A stretch of 64,000 bases of DNA from Mediterraneibacter agrestimuris (GTDB lineage Bacteria; Bacillota; Clostridia; Lachnospirales; Lachnospiraceae): the NCBI RefSeq assembly GCF_943193195.1, contig NZ_CALPDG010000003.1, positions 140,322 through 204,321 on the forward strand. Direction: 5' to 3'. Shown here piece by piece: positions 45,848 to 55,374 of the stretch (position 1 is its first letter; every line of letters begins with the position of its first letter). A model generated the notes under the pieces. That model had not been told where the DNA came from. It did not search any database and saw nothing but the letters and a program-made list of their open reading frames with translations. The position numbers and the translations under genes were made by a program.

Positions 45848-46397
45848 GTATATTTTGAGACAAAATGGCATTGATCCAATGACTGACCTGACAATTAACC
45901 AAAATATTGATTTCGGTTCCACGGCAGCAGCATTTTCAGAGGGACAGGGAAAGTACGATTATACAGTGGAATTTGAACCGGGAGCTACATCACTGGAAAG
46001 TGAAGGAAAAGGGTATGTGGTTGCTTCACTTGGAAAAGACAGTGGCTATGTGCCATATACAGCGTTTTCTGCGAAACAGAGTTATATAGAAGAGAATCCA
46101 GAAGTGATTCAGGGTATAACAAATGCATTACAGAAAGGAATGGATTTTGTCCAGACACACACGCCAGAGGAAATTGCAAAGATAATTGAACCTCAGTTCC
46201 CAGAGACGAATCTGGAGACAATTACAACGATTGTAACAAGATATTATGAGCAGGATACGTGGAAAGCAGATTTGATTTTTGAAAGAGAAAGTTTAGAATT
46301 GCTGTGTGATATACTTGAGGAGGCTGGAGAACTGACAGAGCGCCCTCCTTATGAAGAACTAGTTACAACAGAATTTGCCGAAGAGGCAGTAAGATAA
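45824..46397 (+). pseudogene. ABC transporter substrate-binding lipoprotein, 3' half
   Basis: The frame from 45828 reads MPQMVFEYILRQNGIDPMTD, continues with FGSTAAAFSEGQGKYDYTVE and FEPGATSLESEGKGYVVASL, and ends at 46397. This is the second lobe of the NMT1/ThiY-like binding protein whose first half ends at 20380. No native start or ribosome site remains, so it should not be made as a working protein while the island is present. Confidence 0.9.
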
Positions 46398-46552
46398 CAC
46401 ATATACTGTCGAGGGGAATAATGGGGATTTCATAGAATATTATATGTTTGTTTACAATACGTTCAAATTTGTTACACACAATCTACACAAAGGAACGATA
46501 TACTAAAATTGTTCAAAGATAAGAACACTTTTTCATAAACTTTTTCCCCCTT

Positions 46553-46583
46553 GAGTCACAGCAATGTGACTCTTTTTCCTTTT
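46553..46583 (+). terminator. Terminator after the substrate-binding gene
   Basis: GAGTCACA (46553-46560), loop GCAA, TGTGACTC (46565-46572), then TTTTTCCTTTT. A canonical intrinsic terminator, indicating that the binding-protein gene was transcribed alone. Confidence 0.85.
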
Positions 46584-46685
46584 GTAAAAACAGGTGGCTT
46601 ATTATAGGCTGGATCCTTGCTTGTGTACCTGTATGAAAATGTGTTATACTTATCCGCATAATGACTGAATGGAGGAAGATATCAT

Positions 46686-47411
46686 ATGAAGTTTATGGCA
46701 GATACACACGCTCATAGTCTGATGAGCGGTCATGCATACAGTACCATTAGGGAAATGGCTGCAGCGGCAAAGAGAAAAGGGCTTAGTGCGCTGGCACTGA
46801 CAGAGCATGCACCAGATATGCCAGGAACCTGTGGTTTATATTATTTTCAAAACTTGGATGTAATACCACGGGAGATGGAAGGTATGCGTATGCTGTTCGG
46901 TGCAGAGGTTAACATTCTGACACCGGACGGTTCGATTGATCTTTCGGAAAATATATGCAAAGACTTGGATATTGTGGTAGCCAGTATTCATGTTCCATGC
47001 TATGGGCTTGAGCATAGTAAAGAGGAGAATACAAGAGCCTGTCTGGAAGTGATGAAGAAACCTTACATCAATATTATCGGACATCCGGATGACGGAAGAT
47101 TTCCGGTAGATTATGAAACAATCGTGAAAGCAGCAAAAGAAACGGAAACGCTGCTGGAACTGAACAATTCTTCTTTACGTCCGGCAAGTTTCCGCAAAGG
47201 AACACGTGAGAATCTAAAGGAAATGCTGATGTACTGTAAAAAATATGAGGTTCCGGTGACGACGGGAAGTGATGCACACGTAGATGCAGATGCAGGTAAT
47301 TTTTGTTATGTAGAAGAGGTTTTGGAAGAATGTAATTTTCCTGAAGAATTAATTATGACGACAGACTGGGAAAAATTAAAACCATATCTAAATTGTTATA
47401 AACAATGGTGA
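46686..47411 (+). CDS. PHP-domain metal-dependent hydrolase (YcdX-like)
   Basis: A 241-residue PHP-fold phosphoesterase. Metal ligands are visible in ADTHAHSLMSGHAYSTIREM, LTEHAPDMPG, FGAEVNIL, SIHVPCYG, IIGHPDDG and TGSDAHVD. This matches the YcdX group of zinc phosphatases; the physiological substrate is unknown. The start at 46686 follows GGAGGAAG. It is an independent gene upstream of yerC. Confidence 0.88.
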   Translation: MKFMADTHAHSLMSGHAYSTIREMAAAAKRKGLSALALTEHAPDMPGTCGLYYFQNLDVIPREMEGMRMLFGAEVNILTPDGSIDLSENICKDLDIVVASIHVPCYGLEHSKEENTRACLEVMKKPYINIIGHPDDGRFPVDYETIVKAAKETETLLELNNSSLRPASFRKGTRENLKEMLMYCKKYEVPVTTGSDAHVDADAGNFCYVEEVLEECNFPEELIMTTDWEKLKPYLNCYKQW

Positions 47412-47563
47412 TGCAAATTTATAAAGAATTGGATTGGATAACAGTTCTGCCGGAAAACAAGGTATCATAACTTGTTATGTAAAATTCTCTGAAAAGGTAG
47501 ACTTTAAAAGTTTACTGTGCTAAAATATTAAATAGTCTTTGAGTAACAAAGGAGAACTGGATT

Positions 47564-47854
47564 ATGAGTAAGAAAATAAGAACAGAGTCCGTAGACTATC
47601 TTTTTAGCGCAATATTGAGTTTGAGGGATAAGGAAGAGTGCTACACATTTTTTGAGGATATTTGTACAATCAATGAATTATTATCACTTTCACAACGGTT
47701 TGAGGTGGCGAAGATGCTGCGGGAGAAGCGGACATACTTGGAGATTGCAGAGAAGACAGGAGCATCTACGGCAACAATCAGCCGTGTCAACCGTTCTTTA
47801 AATTACGGAAATGACGGATATGATATGGTATTTAACCGAATTGAGGAAGAATAA
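47564..47854 (+). CDS. yerC: TrpR-related protein YerC/YecD
   Basis: A 96-residue Trp-repressor-superfamily DNA-binding protein. ELLSLSQRFEVAKMLREKRT then YLEIAEKTGASTATISRVNR forms the helix-turn-helix typical of the YerC/YecD family. The regulatory target is not known. The ribosome site is AAAGGAG. In Firmicutes it often lies next to pcrA, as here with DUF1836 between. Confidence 0.92.
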   Translation: MSKKIRTESVDYLFSAILSLRDKEECYTFFEDICTINELLSLSQRFEVAKMLREKRTYLEIAEKTGASTATISRVNRSLNYGNDGYDMVFNRIEEE

Positions 47855-47886
47855 CAGACAAGTCATAGATGAATCAAAAATGGATA

Positions 47887-47927
47887 AAAAACTACAGTAC
47901 ATATTTGTGGGATGTACTGTAGTTTTT
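47887..47927. terminator. Bidirectional terminator between yerC and DUF1836
   Basis: AAAAACTACAGTACA (47887-47901) and TGTACTGTAGTTTTT (47913-47927) form a perfect 15-bp stem with A and T runs, serving both converging genes. Confidence 0.88.
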
Positions 47928-47933
47928 CTATGA

Positions 47934-48551
47934 TTATTTTAGTTTTTTTGATTCGGATTCATGAAACTCTGGGAGTATGTCTAACAGTTTTTCAATGATT
48001 TGTTTTTTTACGTAAACATCAAAGCCCAGACTGCAAATCAGAGAAAAATTCTGAAGATATGTTCGTTCTTCTTCCGGTGCTTCTGGGAAAGAGTTTTGCG
48101 CTTGTGCAAATGTTGCTTTCATTTCTTCGCAGAGGGCAGGAATCTGAGACTTTTCTACAGAGCAGATTTCCTCATAAATCGCAGTAAGATCAAAGGCCTC
48201 AATGGAACAGAAATATTTGTCCGTAAGCGGCTTTAAAAGAGTTTCAATATCTTTGATGGCAAGGATATTTTTAAAATAATAGATAAATGTCAGAACAAGG
48301 ATGTGCTCTCTGGAATACTTCTTTTTATTCGGAGGGGGCATCAGGTTGTTCTTGGCATAATTGTTAATCATGGTCTTAGTCAGAATCTTGTCTTCTTCAT
48401 AACGTTTGGTAGAAGAGAGATGGGCATCCATAAACGTTGTGACCTGATCCATGTATAGTTCGATATCAGGAATATCTGCAGGATGGATGTAATCAATCCG
48501 GGACAGACTTTCCAGAATGCTTTCTAATACGTTGTCGGAATTAATATTCAT
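47934..48551 (-). CDS. DUF1836 domain protein
   Basis: A 205-residue soluble protein with TKTMINNYAKNNLMPPPNKK and YSREHILVLTFIYYFKNILA, the MerR-like N-terminal helix-turn-helix of DUF1836 proteins. Probably a DNA-binding regulator of unknown target. The start at 48551 follows GAGGTGAT on the minus strand. It is transcribed away from pcrA. Confidence 0.85.
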   Translation of the reverse strand: MNINSDNVLESILESLSRIDYIHPADIPDIELYMDQVTTFMDAHLSSTKRYEEDKILTKTMINNYAKNNLMPPPNKKKYSREHILVLTFIYYFKNILAIKDIETLLKPLTDKYFCSIEAFDLTAIYEEICSVEKSQIPALCEEMKATFAQAQNSFPEAPEEERTYLQNFSLICSLGFDVYVKKQIIEKLLDILPEFHESESKKLK

Positions 48552-48612
48552 GTTATCACCTCGATAGTGTTATTATATAGTATTCAAAACCAGATGGCAA
48601 GTTAAAATATAG

Positions 48613-48641
48613 TTGACAAAAGAGAACATGTATTCGATAAT
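48613..48641 (+). promoter_or_regulatory. pcrA promoter with a LexA-like box
   Basis: TTGACA (48613-48618), a 17-bp spacer and GATAAT (48636-48641). The spacer holds GAACATGTATTC (48624-48635), one base from the Gram-positive LexA pattern GAACNNNNGTTC. Confidence 0.55.
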
Positions 48642-48690
48642 AGAAGAAACATATTAAATCAACACCAGAAGAAAATAACAGGAGATTTTT

Positions 48691-50928
48691 ATGAGTATTT
48701 ATGATTCGTTAAATGAACAGCAGAGAGAGGCAGTATATCACACAGATGGTCCGCTTCTGATACTGGCGGGGGCGGGATCGGGAAAGACCCGAGTGCTGAC
48801 CCATAGAATTGCATATCTGATTGGGGAAAAAGGGGTGAATCCGTGGAACATTCTGGCTATTACATTTACAAATAAAGCAGCAGGAGAGATGCGGGAGCGA
48901 GTGGACAGCCTGATAGATTTTGGGGCAGAGAGTATCTGGGTAAGTACATTCCATTCCACCTGTGTACGGATTCTGCGCCGTTATATTGACCGGATCGGGT
49001 ATGATACTAATTTTACGATTTATGATGCAGATGACCAGAAAACATTGATGAAGGAAGTGTGCCGGAGATTGAATATAGACACAAAGGTATACAAAGAGAG
49101 AAGTCTTTTGGGCGCAATCTCATCCGCGAAGGATGAGATGATTACACCATCTGAGTTTGAGATGAATGCGGCGGGGGACTTTGGACAGCAGAAGATTGCC
49201 AAGGTATATTGGGAGTATGAGAAACAGCTCAAAGCGAACAATGCGTTGGATTTTGATGATTTGTTGATGAAAACGGTGCAGTTGTTCCAGACAAATCCGG
49301 ATGTGCTTACATCTTATCAGGAACGGTTCCGCTATATTATGGTAGATGAGTATCAGGATACGAATACGGTACAGTTTAAGTTTGTAAGTCTTTTGGCGGC
49401 GAAATACCAGAATCTTTGTGTGGTTGGTGATGATGACCAGTCCATTTATAAGTTCAGGGGGGCTAATATAAAGAATATCCTGAATTTTGAAAAGGAATTT
49501 CAGAGCGCACGAGTAATCAAATTGGAGCAGAACTATCGTTCCACGAGCAATATTCTGAATGCTGCTAATGCGGTTATCCGTAATAATCACGGCCGAAAGG
49601 ATAAGACACTTTGGACAGACAATGAAGAAGGAGAGAGGATTCATTTCCGTCAGTTTGATACGGGGTATGACGAGGCAGAGTATGTTGCTGAGGAAGTTCA
49701 GAAACTGGTCAGAGACGGCGGGGCATATAATGATTTTGCAGTTTTGTACAGAACCAATGCACAGTCCCGTCTTTTTGAAGAAAAATTCGTAGCTTGTAAT
49801 ATTCCGTATAAAATTGTGGGTGGTGTGAATTTCTATGCACGAAGAGAAATCAAAGACCTGCTGGCATATTTAAAAACCATTGATAATGGACAGGATGATC
49901 TGGCAGTGCGGAGAATTATCAATGTGCCGAAACGAGGAATTGGTCTTACAACTATTAACCGAGTACAGGAATCTGCTGCAGAGAGGAATATTGGATTTTA
50001 TGAAGCACTGAAAGGGTTGGATTTGATTCCTGGTATTGGGCGCGGTGCAGCGAAGCTAGATTCCTTTGTGGCGCTGATTGAGTATTTCAAAACGAGAAGT
50101 GTAGAAATCAGCATTTCCGATTTGATGAAAGAGATTATTGAAAAAACAGGATACATAGATTCACTGGAAGCGGAAAATCATGAAGAAGCACAGGCACGAA
50201 TTGAAAATATAGATGAGTTGCTGAGTAAAATAGCAGCTTATGAAGAAGCGTGTGAGGATGAAGATACACCGCCTACCTTGAGTGGATTTTTGGAGGAAGT
50301 GGCGCTTGTGGCAGATATTGACTCATTAGATGAAGAGCAGGATTATGTGGTATTGATGACACTTCACAGTGCCAAAGGTCTGGAATTTCCGCATGTATAT
50401 CTGGCTGGTCTGGAAGATGGACTGTTTCCGAGTTATATGACGATCACCTCTGATAATTCTGAAGATTTGGAAGAAGAACGCCGTCTCTGTTATGTGGGAA
50501 TTACAAGAGCTGAGCAGGAATTGACAGTAAGCTGTGCGAGAAGACGTATGGTACGCGGAGAGACACAATATAATAAAATGTCCCGGTTTTTGAAGGAAAT
50601 TCCGATGGATCTTCTGGAGCGGGGCACAATTCATTTTGACGAAGACATTGAAGTTCCAAAACAGAATGCATTTGCACAGGCAAGACAGGTATTTAAGCAG
50701 AATGCATTTCAGAAATATTCTGCCCCAAAGCCAGTGAAGCAGTTTGGAGCAGGTGGTCAGAAAAAGTTGGATTATTCAGTAGCAGACAGGGTGCGCCATA
50801 TTAAGTTTGGTGAGGGCACAGTACGGGATATCATCGAAGGCGGAAGGGATTATGAGGTAACTGTAGAGTTTGATACCGTAGGTGTTAAAAAAATGTTCGC
50901 TTCTTTTGCGAAGCTTCAGAAATTATAA
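48691..50928 (+). CDS. pcrA: ATP-dependent DNA helicase PcrA
   Basis: A 745-residue UvrD/PcrA superfamily 1 helicase. Motifs in order: LNEQQREAVYHTDGPLLILA with GAGSGKTRVL (Walker A), TFTNKAAGEMRERV, VDEYQDTN, GDDDQSIYKFRGA, LEQNYRS, VLMTLHSAKGLEFPHVYL, and RRLCYVGITRAE. The C-terminal 50 residues (DRVRHIKFGEGTVRDIIEGG) form the Tudor-like domain that binds RNA polymerase. It unwinds DNA in repair and removes RecA. Length matches the family. Confidence 0.97.
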   Translation: MSIYDSLNEQQREAVYHTDGPLLILAGAGSGKTRVLTHRIAYLIGEKGVNPWNILAITFTNKAAGEMRERVDSLIDFGAESIWVSTFHSTCVRILRRYIDRIGYDTNFTIYDADDQKTLMKEVCRRLNIDTKVYKERSLLGAISSAKDEMITPSEFEMNAAGDFGQQKIAKVYWEYEKQLKANNALDFDDLLMKTVQLFQTNPDVLTSYQERFRYIMVDEYQDTNTVQFKFVSLLAAKYQNLCVVGDDDQSIYKFRGANIKNILNFEKEFQSARVIKLEQNYRSTSNILNAANAVIRNNHGRKDKTLWTDNEEGERIHFRQFDTGYDEAEYVAEEVQKLVRDGGAYNDFAVLYRTNAQSRLFEEKFVACNIPYKIVGGVNFYARREIKDLLAYLKTIDNGQDDLAVRRIINVPKRGIGLTTINRVQESAAERNIGFYEALKGLDLIPGIGRGAAKLDSFVALIEYFKTRSVEISISDLMKEIIEKTGYIDSLEAENHEEAQARIENIDELLSKIAAYEEACEDEDTPPTLSGFLEEVALVADIDSLDEEQDYVVLMTLHSAKGLEFPHVYLAGLEDGLFPSYMTITSDNSEDLEEERRLCYVGITRAEQELTVSCARRRMVRGETQYNKMSRFLKEIPMDLLERGTIHFDEDIEVPKQNAFAQARQVFKQNAFQKYSAPKPVKQFGAGGQKKLDYSVADRVRHIKFGEGTVRDIIEGGRDYEVTVEFDTVGVKKMFASFAKLQKL

Positions 50929-50999
50929 TTGTTCTATACAAATGTATTAAGAGAGACTGATATACAGTTTCATTCACTTAATGTTAAATAACTCAGAAC

Positions 51000-51098
51000 G
51001 AATTTTCATCCTGTAACTATGTGCTTTCTTACGGTCATTGCAGGAAATGTGCAGACTTGAGTGGACAGCAACAGTGATAACACAAAGGATGAAAATTC
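51000..51098 (-). repeat. Structured intergenic repeat, copy 3 (reverse orientation)
   Basis: GAATTTTCATCCT (51000-51012) and AGGATGAAAATTC (51086-51098) form a perfect 13-bp closing stem. On the minus strand the interior reads GTCTGCACATTTCCTGCAAT and then GACCGTAAGAAAGCACAT, closely matching 16,470-16,510. It lies between pcrA and the next gene. No T-run marks it as a terminator. Confidence 0.7.
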
Positions 51099-51177
51099 AA
51101 GTAGAATTTAGTAGTAATCTGAAAATGTTAGTGTTATAATATAAAGAAAGAACATCAGACAGAAAGGATGGAGCATT

Positions 51178-51417
51178 ATGAATAGAGTAGAAGAGCTGAT
51201 CGCAGAAACCAAGTTAAAAGATCTTCTTAATAGAAAAGAGGAAGAAAAGAAAAAAAATACAATCATCTGGATTCTGGCGATCATCGGTCTGATTGCAGCA
51301 ATTGCAGCAATAGCATATGGTGTATATAAATTCTTTACACCGGATTATTTAGAAGATTTTGAAGATGATTTCGATGATGATTTTGATGATTATTTCAGTG
51401 AAGAGGATCAGATTTAA
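51178..51417 (+). CDS. Small single-pass membrane protein (DUF4366-like)
   Basis: A 79-residue protein: a charged N-terminus (MNRVEELIAETKLKDLLNRK), one hydrophobic helix (IIWILAIIGLIAAIAAIAYG), and an acidic tail of Asp/Glu/Phe/Tyr. The layout recalls DUF4366-type proteins of Lachnospiraceae. It is probably a membrane-anchored protein with the acidic tail outside. Function unknown. Good ribosome site AAAGGATGGAG. Confidence 0.75.
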   Translation: MNRVEELIAETKLKDLLNRKEEEKKKNTIIWILAIIGLIAAIAAIAYGVYKFFTPDYLEDFEDDFDDDFDDYFSEEDQI

Positions 51418-51509
51418 TTCTTTATTATTGGTAGTCTGATGGAAAAGCAGGAAAACAGGATGCAGTGTGCTGCACCCTGTTTTCTTTTATGAACAGCAGG
51501 AGATGTGAA

Positions 51510-52883
51510 ATGAAAAAGAAACAGATATTTGAAGGTGTGATAAAAAAGATAGAGTTTCCAAATAAAGGAAAAATATATGTTCCGGAGGAGGATTGTTATG
51601 TAACTGTGAAGAATGGTATTCCGGGACAGCGGGTTCGTTTTGCAATTAATAAGTTTAAAAGAGGAAAGACAGAAGGTCGTCTTTTAGAAGTGCTTGAGCA
51701 GTCCCCACTGGAGACGAGAAAGCCTGTGTGTAGTCAGTTTCCGGCATGTGGAGGTTGTATGTACCAGACAATGGATTATAAAGCACAATTAGAAATGAAA
51801 GCACAGCAGATGAAAGAAATTATTGACTGTGCACTGCTTCCCGGACGGACATATGAATTTGAAGGAATCAAAGCGAGTCCAAAAGAATTTTCCTATCGGA
51901 ATAAAATGGAATTCTCCTTTGGTGATGAATACAAGGACGGACCGCTCTCGCTTGGACTTCACAAGAAGGGAAGTAGTTATGATGTGCTGACTACCGCAGA
52001 TTGCAAGCTGGTACATTCAGATATGACAGAAATTTTGCAATGTGTATTAGAGCATTTTACAAAGGCTGGTATACCGTATTATAAAAAAGTGCAGCATATA
52101 GGGTATCTTAGGCATTTGCTTTTGCGTCGTGGAGATATAACAGGAGAGATTCTGGTGAATCTGGTTACAACAACGCAGGAAGAATATGATTTACAACCAT
52201 TGGTGGAACAACTTCTGAAATTGAGGCTGGACGGAAAGATAGTAGGAATCCTTCATATTTTGAATGATTCCTTGTCAGATGTGGTACAAAGTGATGAGGC
52301 GAGAATTTTGTACGGACAGGATTTTTTCTATGAGAAACTATTGAATTTGGAATTTAAGATTACACCGTTTTCTTTTTTTCAGCCGAATTCACGTGGTGCT
52401 GAAGTGCTGTATAATACGGTACGGGAATATATCGGGGATATTCAAGGTTTGACCGTATTTGATTTATTTAGTGGAACGGGAACTATTTCGCAGATACTTG
52501 CTCCAGTGGCAAAACAGGTAATTGGTGTTGAAATTATTGAGGAGGCTGTGGAGGCTGCGAAAGAAAATGCAGCAAGAAATGGTTTGCATAACTGTAAGTT
52601 TATTGCAGGAGATGTATTTCAGGTTTTAGATGAAATAGAGGAAAAGCCGGATGTAATTGTTCTGGATCCACCGAGAGATGGTATACACCCGAAGGCACTT
52701 CCAAAGATACTGGATTATCAAGTGGATAAGATTGTGTATATTTCCTGTAAGGTAACAAGTCTTGCGAGAGATTTGGCGCTGATACAGGACAGAGGGTATG
52801 AGGTGGTGAAGTGTGTGGCTGTAGATCAGTTTTGCCAGACAGTGCATGTGGAAACAGTCGTTCTGCTGTCGAAAAAAGCCTAG
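51510..52883 (+). CDS. rlmD: 23S rRNA (uracil-1939-C5)-methyltransferase RlmD
   Basis: A 457-residue RlmD/RumA-type methyltransferase. An Fe-S cysteine set CSQFPACGGC lies near residue 74. The SAM-binding motif VFDLFSGTGTISQIL follows SFFQPNSRGAEVLY, then DVIVLDPPRDGIHPKA and VYISCKVTSLARDL with the catalytic cysteine. It methylates uracil in 23S rRNA. The N-terminal TRAM-like part (EGVIKKIEFPNKGKIYVPEE) is present. The start at 51510 has AGGAGA; the upstream extension is not supported. Confidence 0.93.
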   Translation: MKKKQIFEGVIKKIEFPNKGKIYVPEEDCYVTVKNGIPGQRVRFAINKFKRGKTEGRLLEVLEQSPLETRKPVCSQFPACGGCMYQTMDYKAQLEMKAQQMKEIIDCALLPGRTYEFEGIKASPKEFSYRNKMEFSFGDEYKDGPLSLGLHKKGSSYDVLTTADCKLVHSDMTEILQCVLEHFTKAGIPYYKKVQHIGYLRHLLLRRGDITGEILVNLVTTTQEEYDLQPLVEQLLKLRLDGKIVGILHILNDSLSDVVQSDEARILYGQDFFYEKLLNLEFKITPFSFFQPNSRGAEVLYNTVREYIGDIQGLTVFDLFSGTGTISQILAPVAKQVIGVEIIEEAVEAAKENAARNGLHNCKFIAGDVFQVLDEIEEKPDVIVLDPPRDGIHPKALPKILDYQVDKIVYISCKVTSLARDLALIQDRGYEVVKCVAVDQFCQTVHVETVVLLSKKA

Positions 52884-53335
52884 TAAATCAAAGGTTTCTG
52901 CCGATTAAAAGAAAAAATGTTGCTGTATCTCACGTGAAATATGTTTGGTGAGACGGCTTGTTTTCCGGAGTGGGGTTCAAAGATAATTTGCTGAAATGGA
53001 GTTTCGCTAAATTGTATGGGTTTCGCTAAAATGTTTGAGTTTTGCTAAAAGGTATAGATGAGAATAGAATGCAGATTGCCATTGGGAGTACGGCGGTATG
53101 ATACAGCAAAGGACTGGCTTGCCTAGGTGGACGGTATCATCAATGGGAAACGGGCACGGAAAGCACAGGTCGAGCTGTTCCTCAACTTGAATAGTTAGCA
53201 CGAAAGAGATAGATTCCAGTGTTCCAGCTGTTAATTGATAAATAAAGCAAAAGACAATGAGGTGATATGAGGTGAAACGCTGCATTGCAGTAACCGGAAT
53301 AGTCGGATAAAAATATAGAAAATCAGGAGGTTTTT
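52884..53335. other. Intergenic region with decayed repeat
   Basis: No intact gene. 52886-53075 resembles 59016-59190 (AAATCAAAGG, GTTTCGCTAAATTGTATG-type sequence in both). This copy contains three near-tandem 19-bp units beginning GTTTCGCTAAA, GTTTCGCTAAA and GTTTTGCTAAA (about 53000-53056). Downstream a broken frame reads GVRRYDTAKDWLA, a stop, then VDGIINGKRARKAQVELFLN, suggesting a lost mobile-element gene. Confidence 0.5.
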
Positions 53336-53965
53336 ATGGCTATTTCGGAAAGAAAGATATATCCCAGGACGGGAGATAAAGAAACGGTTTATTTGAATAG
53401 CGTGATCACAAATCCCAATATCAGCGTGGGCGAATACACGATGTATAATGATTTTGTGAATGACCCAACACAGTTTGAAAAGAATAATGTGTTGTACCAT
53501 TATCCGATCAATCATGACAAGCTGATGATCGGAAAGTTCACTTCCATTGCCTGTGGCGCTAAGTTTATATTCAACAGCGCCAACCACACACTTTCTTCCC
53601 TGTCGACCTATCCGTTTCCGCTCTTTTTTGAAGAGTGGGGACTTGCGCGGGAAGAAGTTACAGATTCCTGGGATAATAAAGGAGATATTGTTATCGGCAA
53701 CGATGTGTGGATCGGCTACGAGGCTGTCATCATGGCAGGAGTCACGATTGGAGATGGAGCAATTGTCGGAACGAGAGCTGTTGTGACAAAGGATGTTCCG
53801 CCTTATGCGATTGTAGGCGGAGTGCCAGCCAGGATGATCAGAAAGCGTTTTCCTGATGAGACAATCTCAGAATTGTTGGAAATCAAATGGTGGGACTGGC
53901 CAAGGGAGAGGATTACTGAAAATATCAGTGCAATCAAGCGAGGCTGTGTTCATGAATTGAAGTAA
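53336..53965 (+). CDS. CatB/Vat-type xenobiotic acetyltransferase
   Basis: A 209-residue left-handed beta-helix acetyltransferase. Hexapeptide repeats are seen in [20 protein letters not shown] and [20 protein letters not shown], followed by [17 protein letters not shown]. The likely catalytic histidine is in [14 protein letters not shown]. The family includes streptogramin A acetyltransferases (Vat) and CatB chloramphenicol acetyltransferases. The acceptor here is unknown, so resistance should not be assumed. Strong ribosome site AGGAGG. Confidence 0.85.
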   Translation: MAISERKIYPRTGDKETVYLNSVITNPNISVGEYTMYNDFVNDPTQFEKNNVLYHYPINHDKLMIGKFTSIACGAKFIFNSANHTLSSLSTYPFPLFFEEWGLAREEVTDSWDNKGDIVIGNDVWIGYEAVIMAGVTIGDGAIVGTRAVVTKDVPPYAIVGGVPARMIRKRFPDETISELLEIKWWDWPRERITENISAIKRGCVHELK

Positions 53966-54080
53966 TAATTTTATAAGGATGGAGTCCTCATTGCCGGAGA
54001 CATCTGGCGGTGAGGATTTCTTTCAAATGTACATGGAAGAGCTGTGTTTGCATGAACAAATGAAGTGGGGAAGAACAGGT

Positions 54081-54431
54081 ATGGAGAATCAAAAAATATA
54101 TGCAATAAGTTTCGGAAAAGTATATCCGCTGCTGGTGACAAAAGCGGAAAAGAAGGGCAGGACTTTAGAAGAGGTAGAAGAAATAATCTTCTGGCTGACA
54201 GGATATGATAAAGAAGGAATTGCATATGCGGCGGAAAACCCCGTCACATACGGGGATTTTTTCCTAAATGCCCCTAAATTGAATCCGAACAGAAAATTAA
54301 TCAAAGGATCCGTGTGCGGTGTGCGTGTGGAAGCAATTGAAGAACCGTTGCTGCAGGAAATCAGGTATTTAGATAAGCTGATTGATGAACTGGCGAAGGG
54401 AAAAGCGATGGATAAAATTTTGCGGAGTTAA
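54081..54431 (+). CDS. DUF2200 family protein
   Basis: A 116-residue protein opening [20 protein letters not shown], with [18 protein letters not shown] and [20 protein letters not shown], the hallmark pattern of DUF2200 proteins. Function unknown. ATG 54081 is chosen because homologues start with this sequence; the frame is open from 53979 but that part looks non-native. It lies in a run of small accessory genes. Confidence 0.8.
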   Translation: MENQKIYAISFGKVYPLLVTKAEKKGRTLEEVEEIIFWLTGYDKEGIAYAAENPVTYGDFFLNAPKLNPNRKLIKGSVCGVRVEAIEEPLLQEIRYLDKLIDELAKGKAMDKILRS

Positions 54432-54449
54432 GGAAGGAAAGACAGAGCT

Positions 54450-54854
54450 ATGTGGGAATGTCCAAAGTGCGGACGTACATTTAAAAAGACAAATCAGGAT
54501 CACTATTGCGGTCCGGCTCCGGCAACCATAGAAGAATATATTGAACGGCAGCCAGATGAGGCTCAGCCGTATCTGCGGCAAATTAACAGTGCGGTGAAAG
54601 CTGCATTGCCTGACGCAGTGCAAAAAATATCGTGGAGTATGCCAACTTACTGGAAAAAACGGAATCTGATTCAGTTTGCCGCTTTCAAAAAGCATATTGG
54701 ACTGTATCCAGGCCCTGAAGCTGTAGAAACTTTTGCAGGAAGGCTTAAGGAATATAAAACCAGTAAGGGAGCTATACAGCTTCCATATGATAAGCCATTG
54801 CCGCTGGAATTAATATCGGAAATTGCCAGATGGTGTGAGAAAGGAAACGAATGA
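54450..54854 (+). CDS. DUF1801/YdhG-like protein with N-terminal zinc finger-like motif
   Basis: A 134-residue protein. The N-terminus MWECPKCGRTFKKTNQDHYC may bind zinc. The rest (IEEYIERQPDEAQPYLRQIN, then AVQKISWSMPTYWKKRNLIQ) matches the DUF1801/iron-chaperone-like fold. Function unknown. It starts 18 bp after the DUF2200 gene and overlaps the next gene by 4 bp (ATGA), so these are co-transcribed. Confidence 0.82.
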   Translation: MWECPKCGRTFKKTNQDHYCGPAPATIEEYIERQPDEAQPYLRQINSAVKAALPDAVQKISWSMPTYWKKRNLIQFAAFKKHIGLYPGPEAVETFAGRLKEYKTSKGAIQLPYDKPLPLELISEIARWCEKGNE

Positions 54855-55234
54855 TCATGAATGCTGACAGCTTGCTTTTCTTTGATAAACATATGGATGC
54901 GGTGCCTTTATATGAGGCTTTGGAAAATCGAATCTTGAAAGAAATAGAAAATGTGCATATAAAGGTTCAAAAGAGCCAGATTTCATTTTATAACAAACAC
55001 TTATTTGCCTGTGTTTCTTTTGCAAGGGTAAGGAAAAAGAAGGATTGTCCGGCAAGTTATATTGTTGTGACATTTGGATTAGATCACAAACTGGAATCTC
55101 CAAGGGTAGAAATAGCGACAGAGCCATATCCGAACCGCTGGACACACCATCTTCTGGTAGTGGATACGGAAGAGATTGATGATGACCTGATGGCATGGAT
55201 CAAGGAGGCCGCAGTTTTCTCCAACACAAAGTGA
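54851..55234 (+). CDS. DUF5655 family protein
   Basis: A 127-residue protein with FFDKHMDAVPLYEALENRIL, VHIKVQKSQISFYNKHLFAC and the C-terminal WTHHLLVVDTEEIDDDLMAW, matching DUF5655. Function unknown. Translational coupling with the DUF1801 gene is indicated by the 4-bp overlap. Confidence 0.8.
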   Translation: MIMNADSLLFFDKHMDAVPLYEALENRILKEIENVHIKVQKSQISFYNKHLFACVSFARVRKKKDCPASYIVVTFGLDHKLESPRVEIATEPYPNRWTHHLLVVDTEEIDDDLMAWIKEAAVFSNTK

Positions 55235-55374
55235 TGCATATACTAATTTGCAGAGCTGGGCTTTTGCCCGCAGTGTGATGTCAGGAAAACGTGCAAAACT
55301 GCAAGGTATAATTGGTAGCTTTTTATTCTTTACAACAGTATCCTTGCCTTATCAAAATCGAATGAGGTGATGAG

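Noticed and set aside
45702..46397. A 231-residue protein starting inside the recombinase gene
   Set aside because: The first 40 residues are out-of-frame recombinase sequence. The remainder is the displaced half of the binding protein, so this is a junction artefact.
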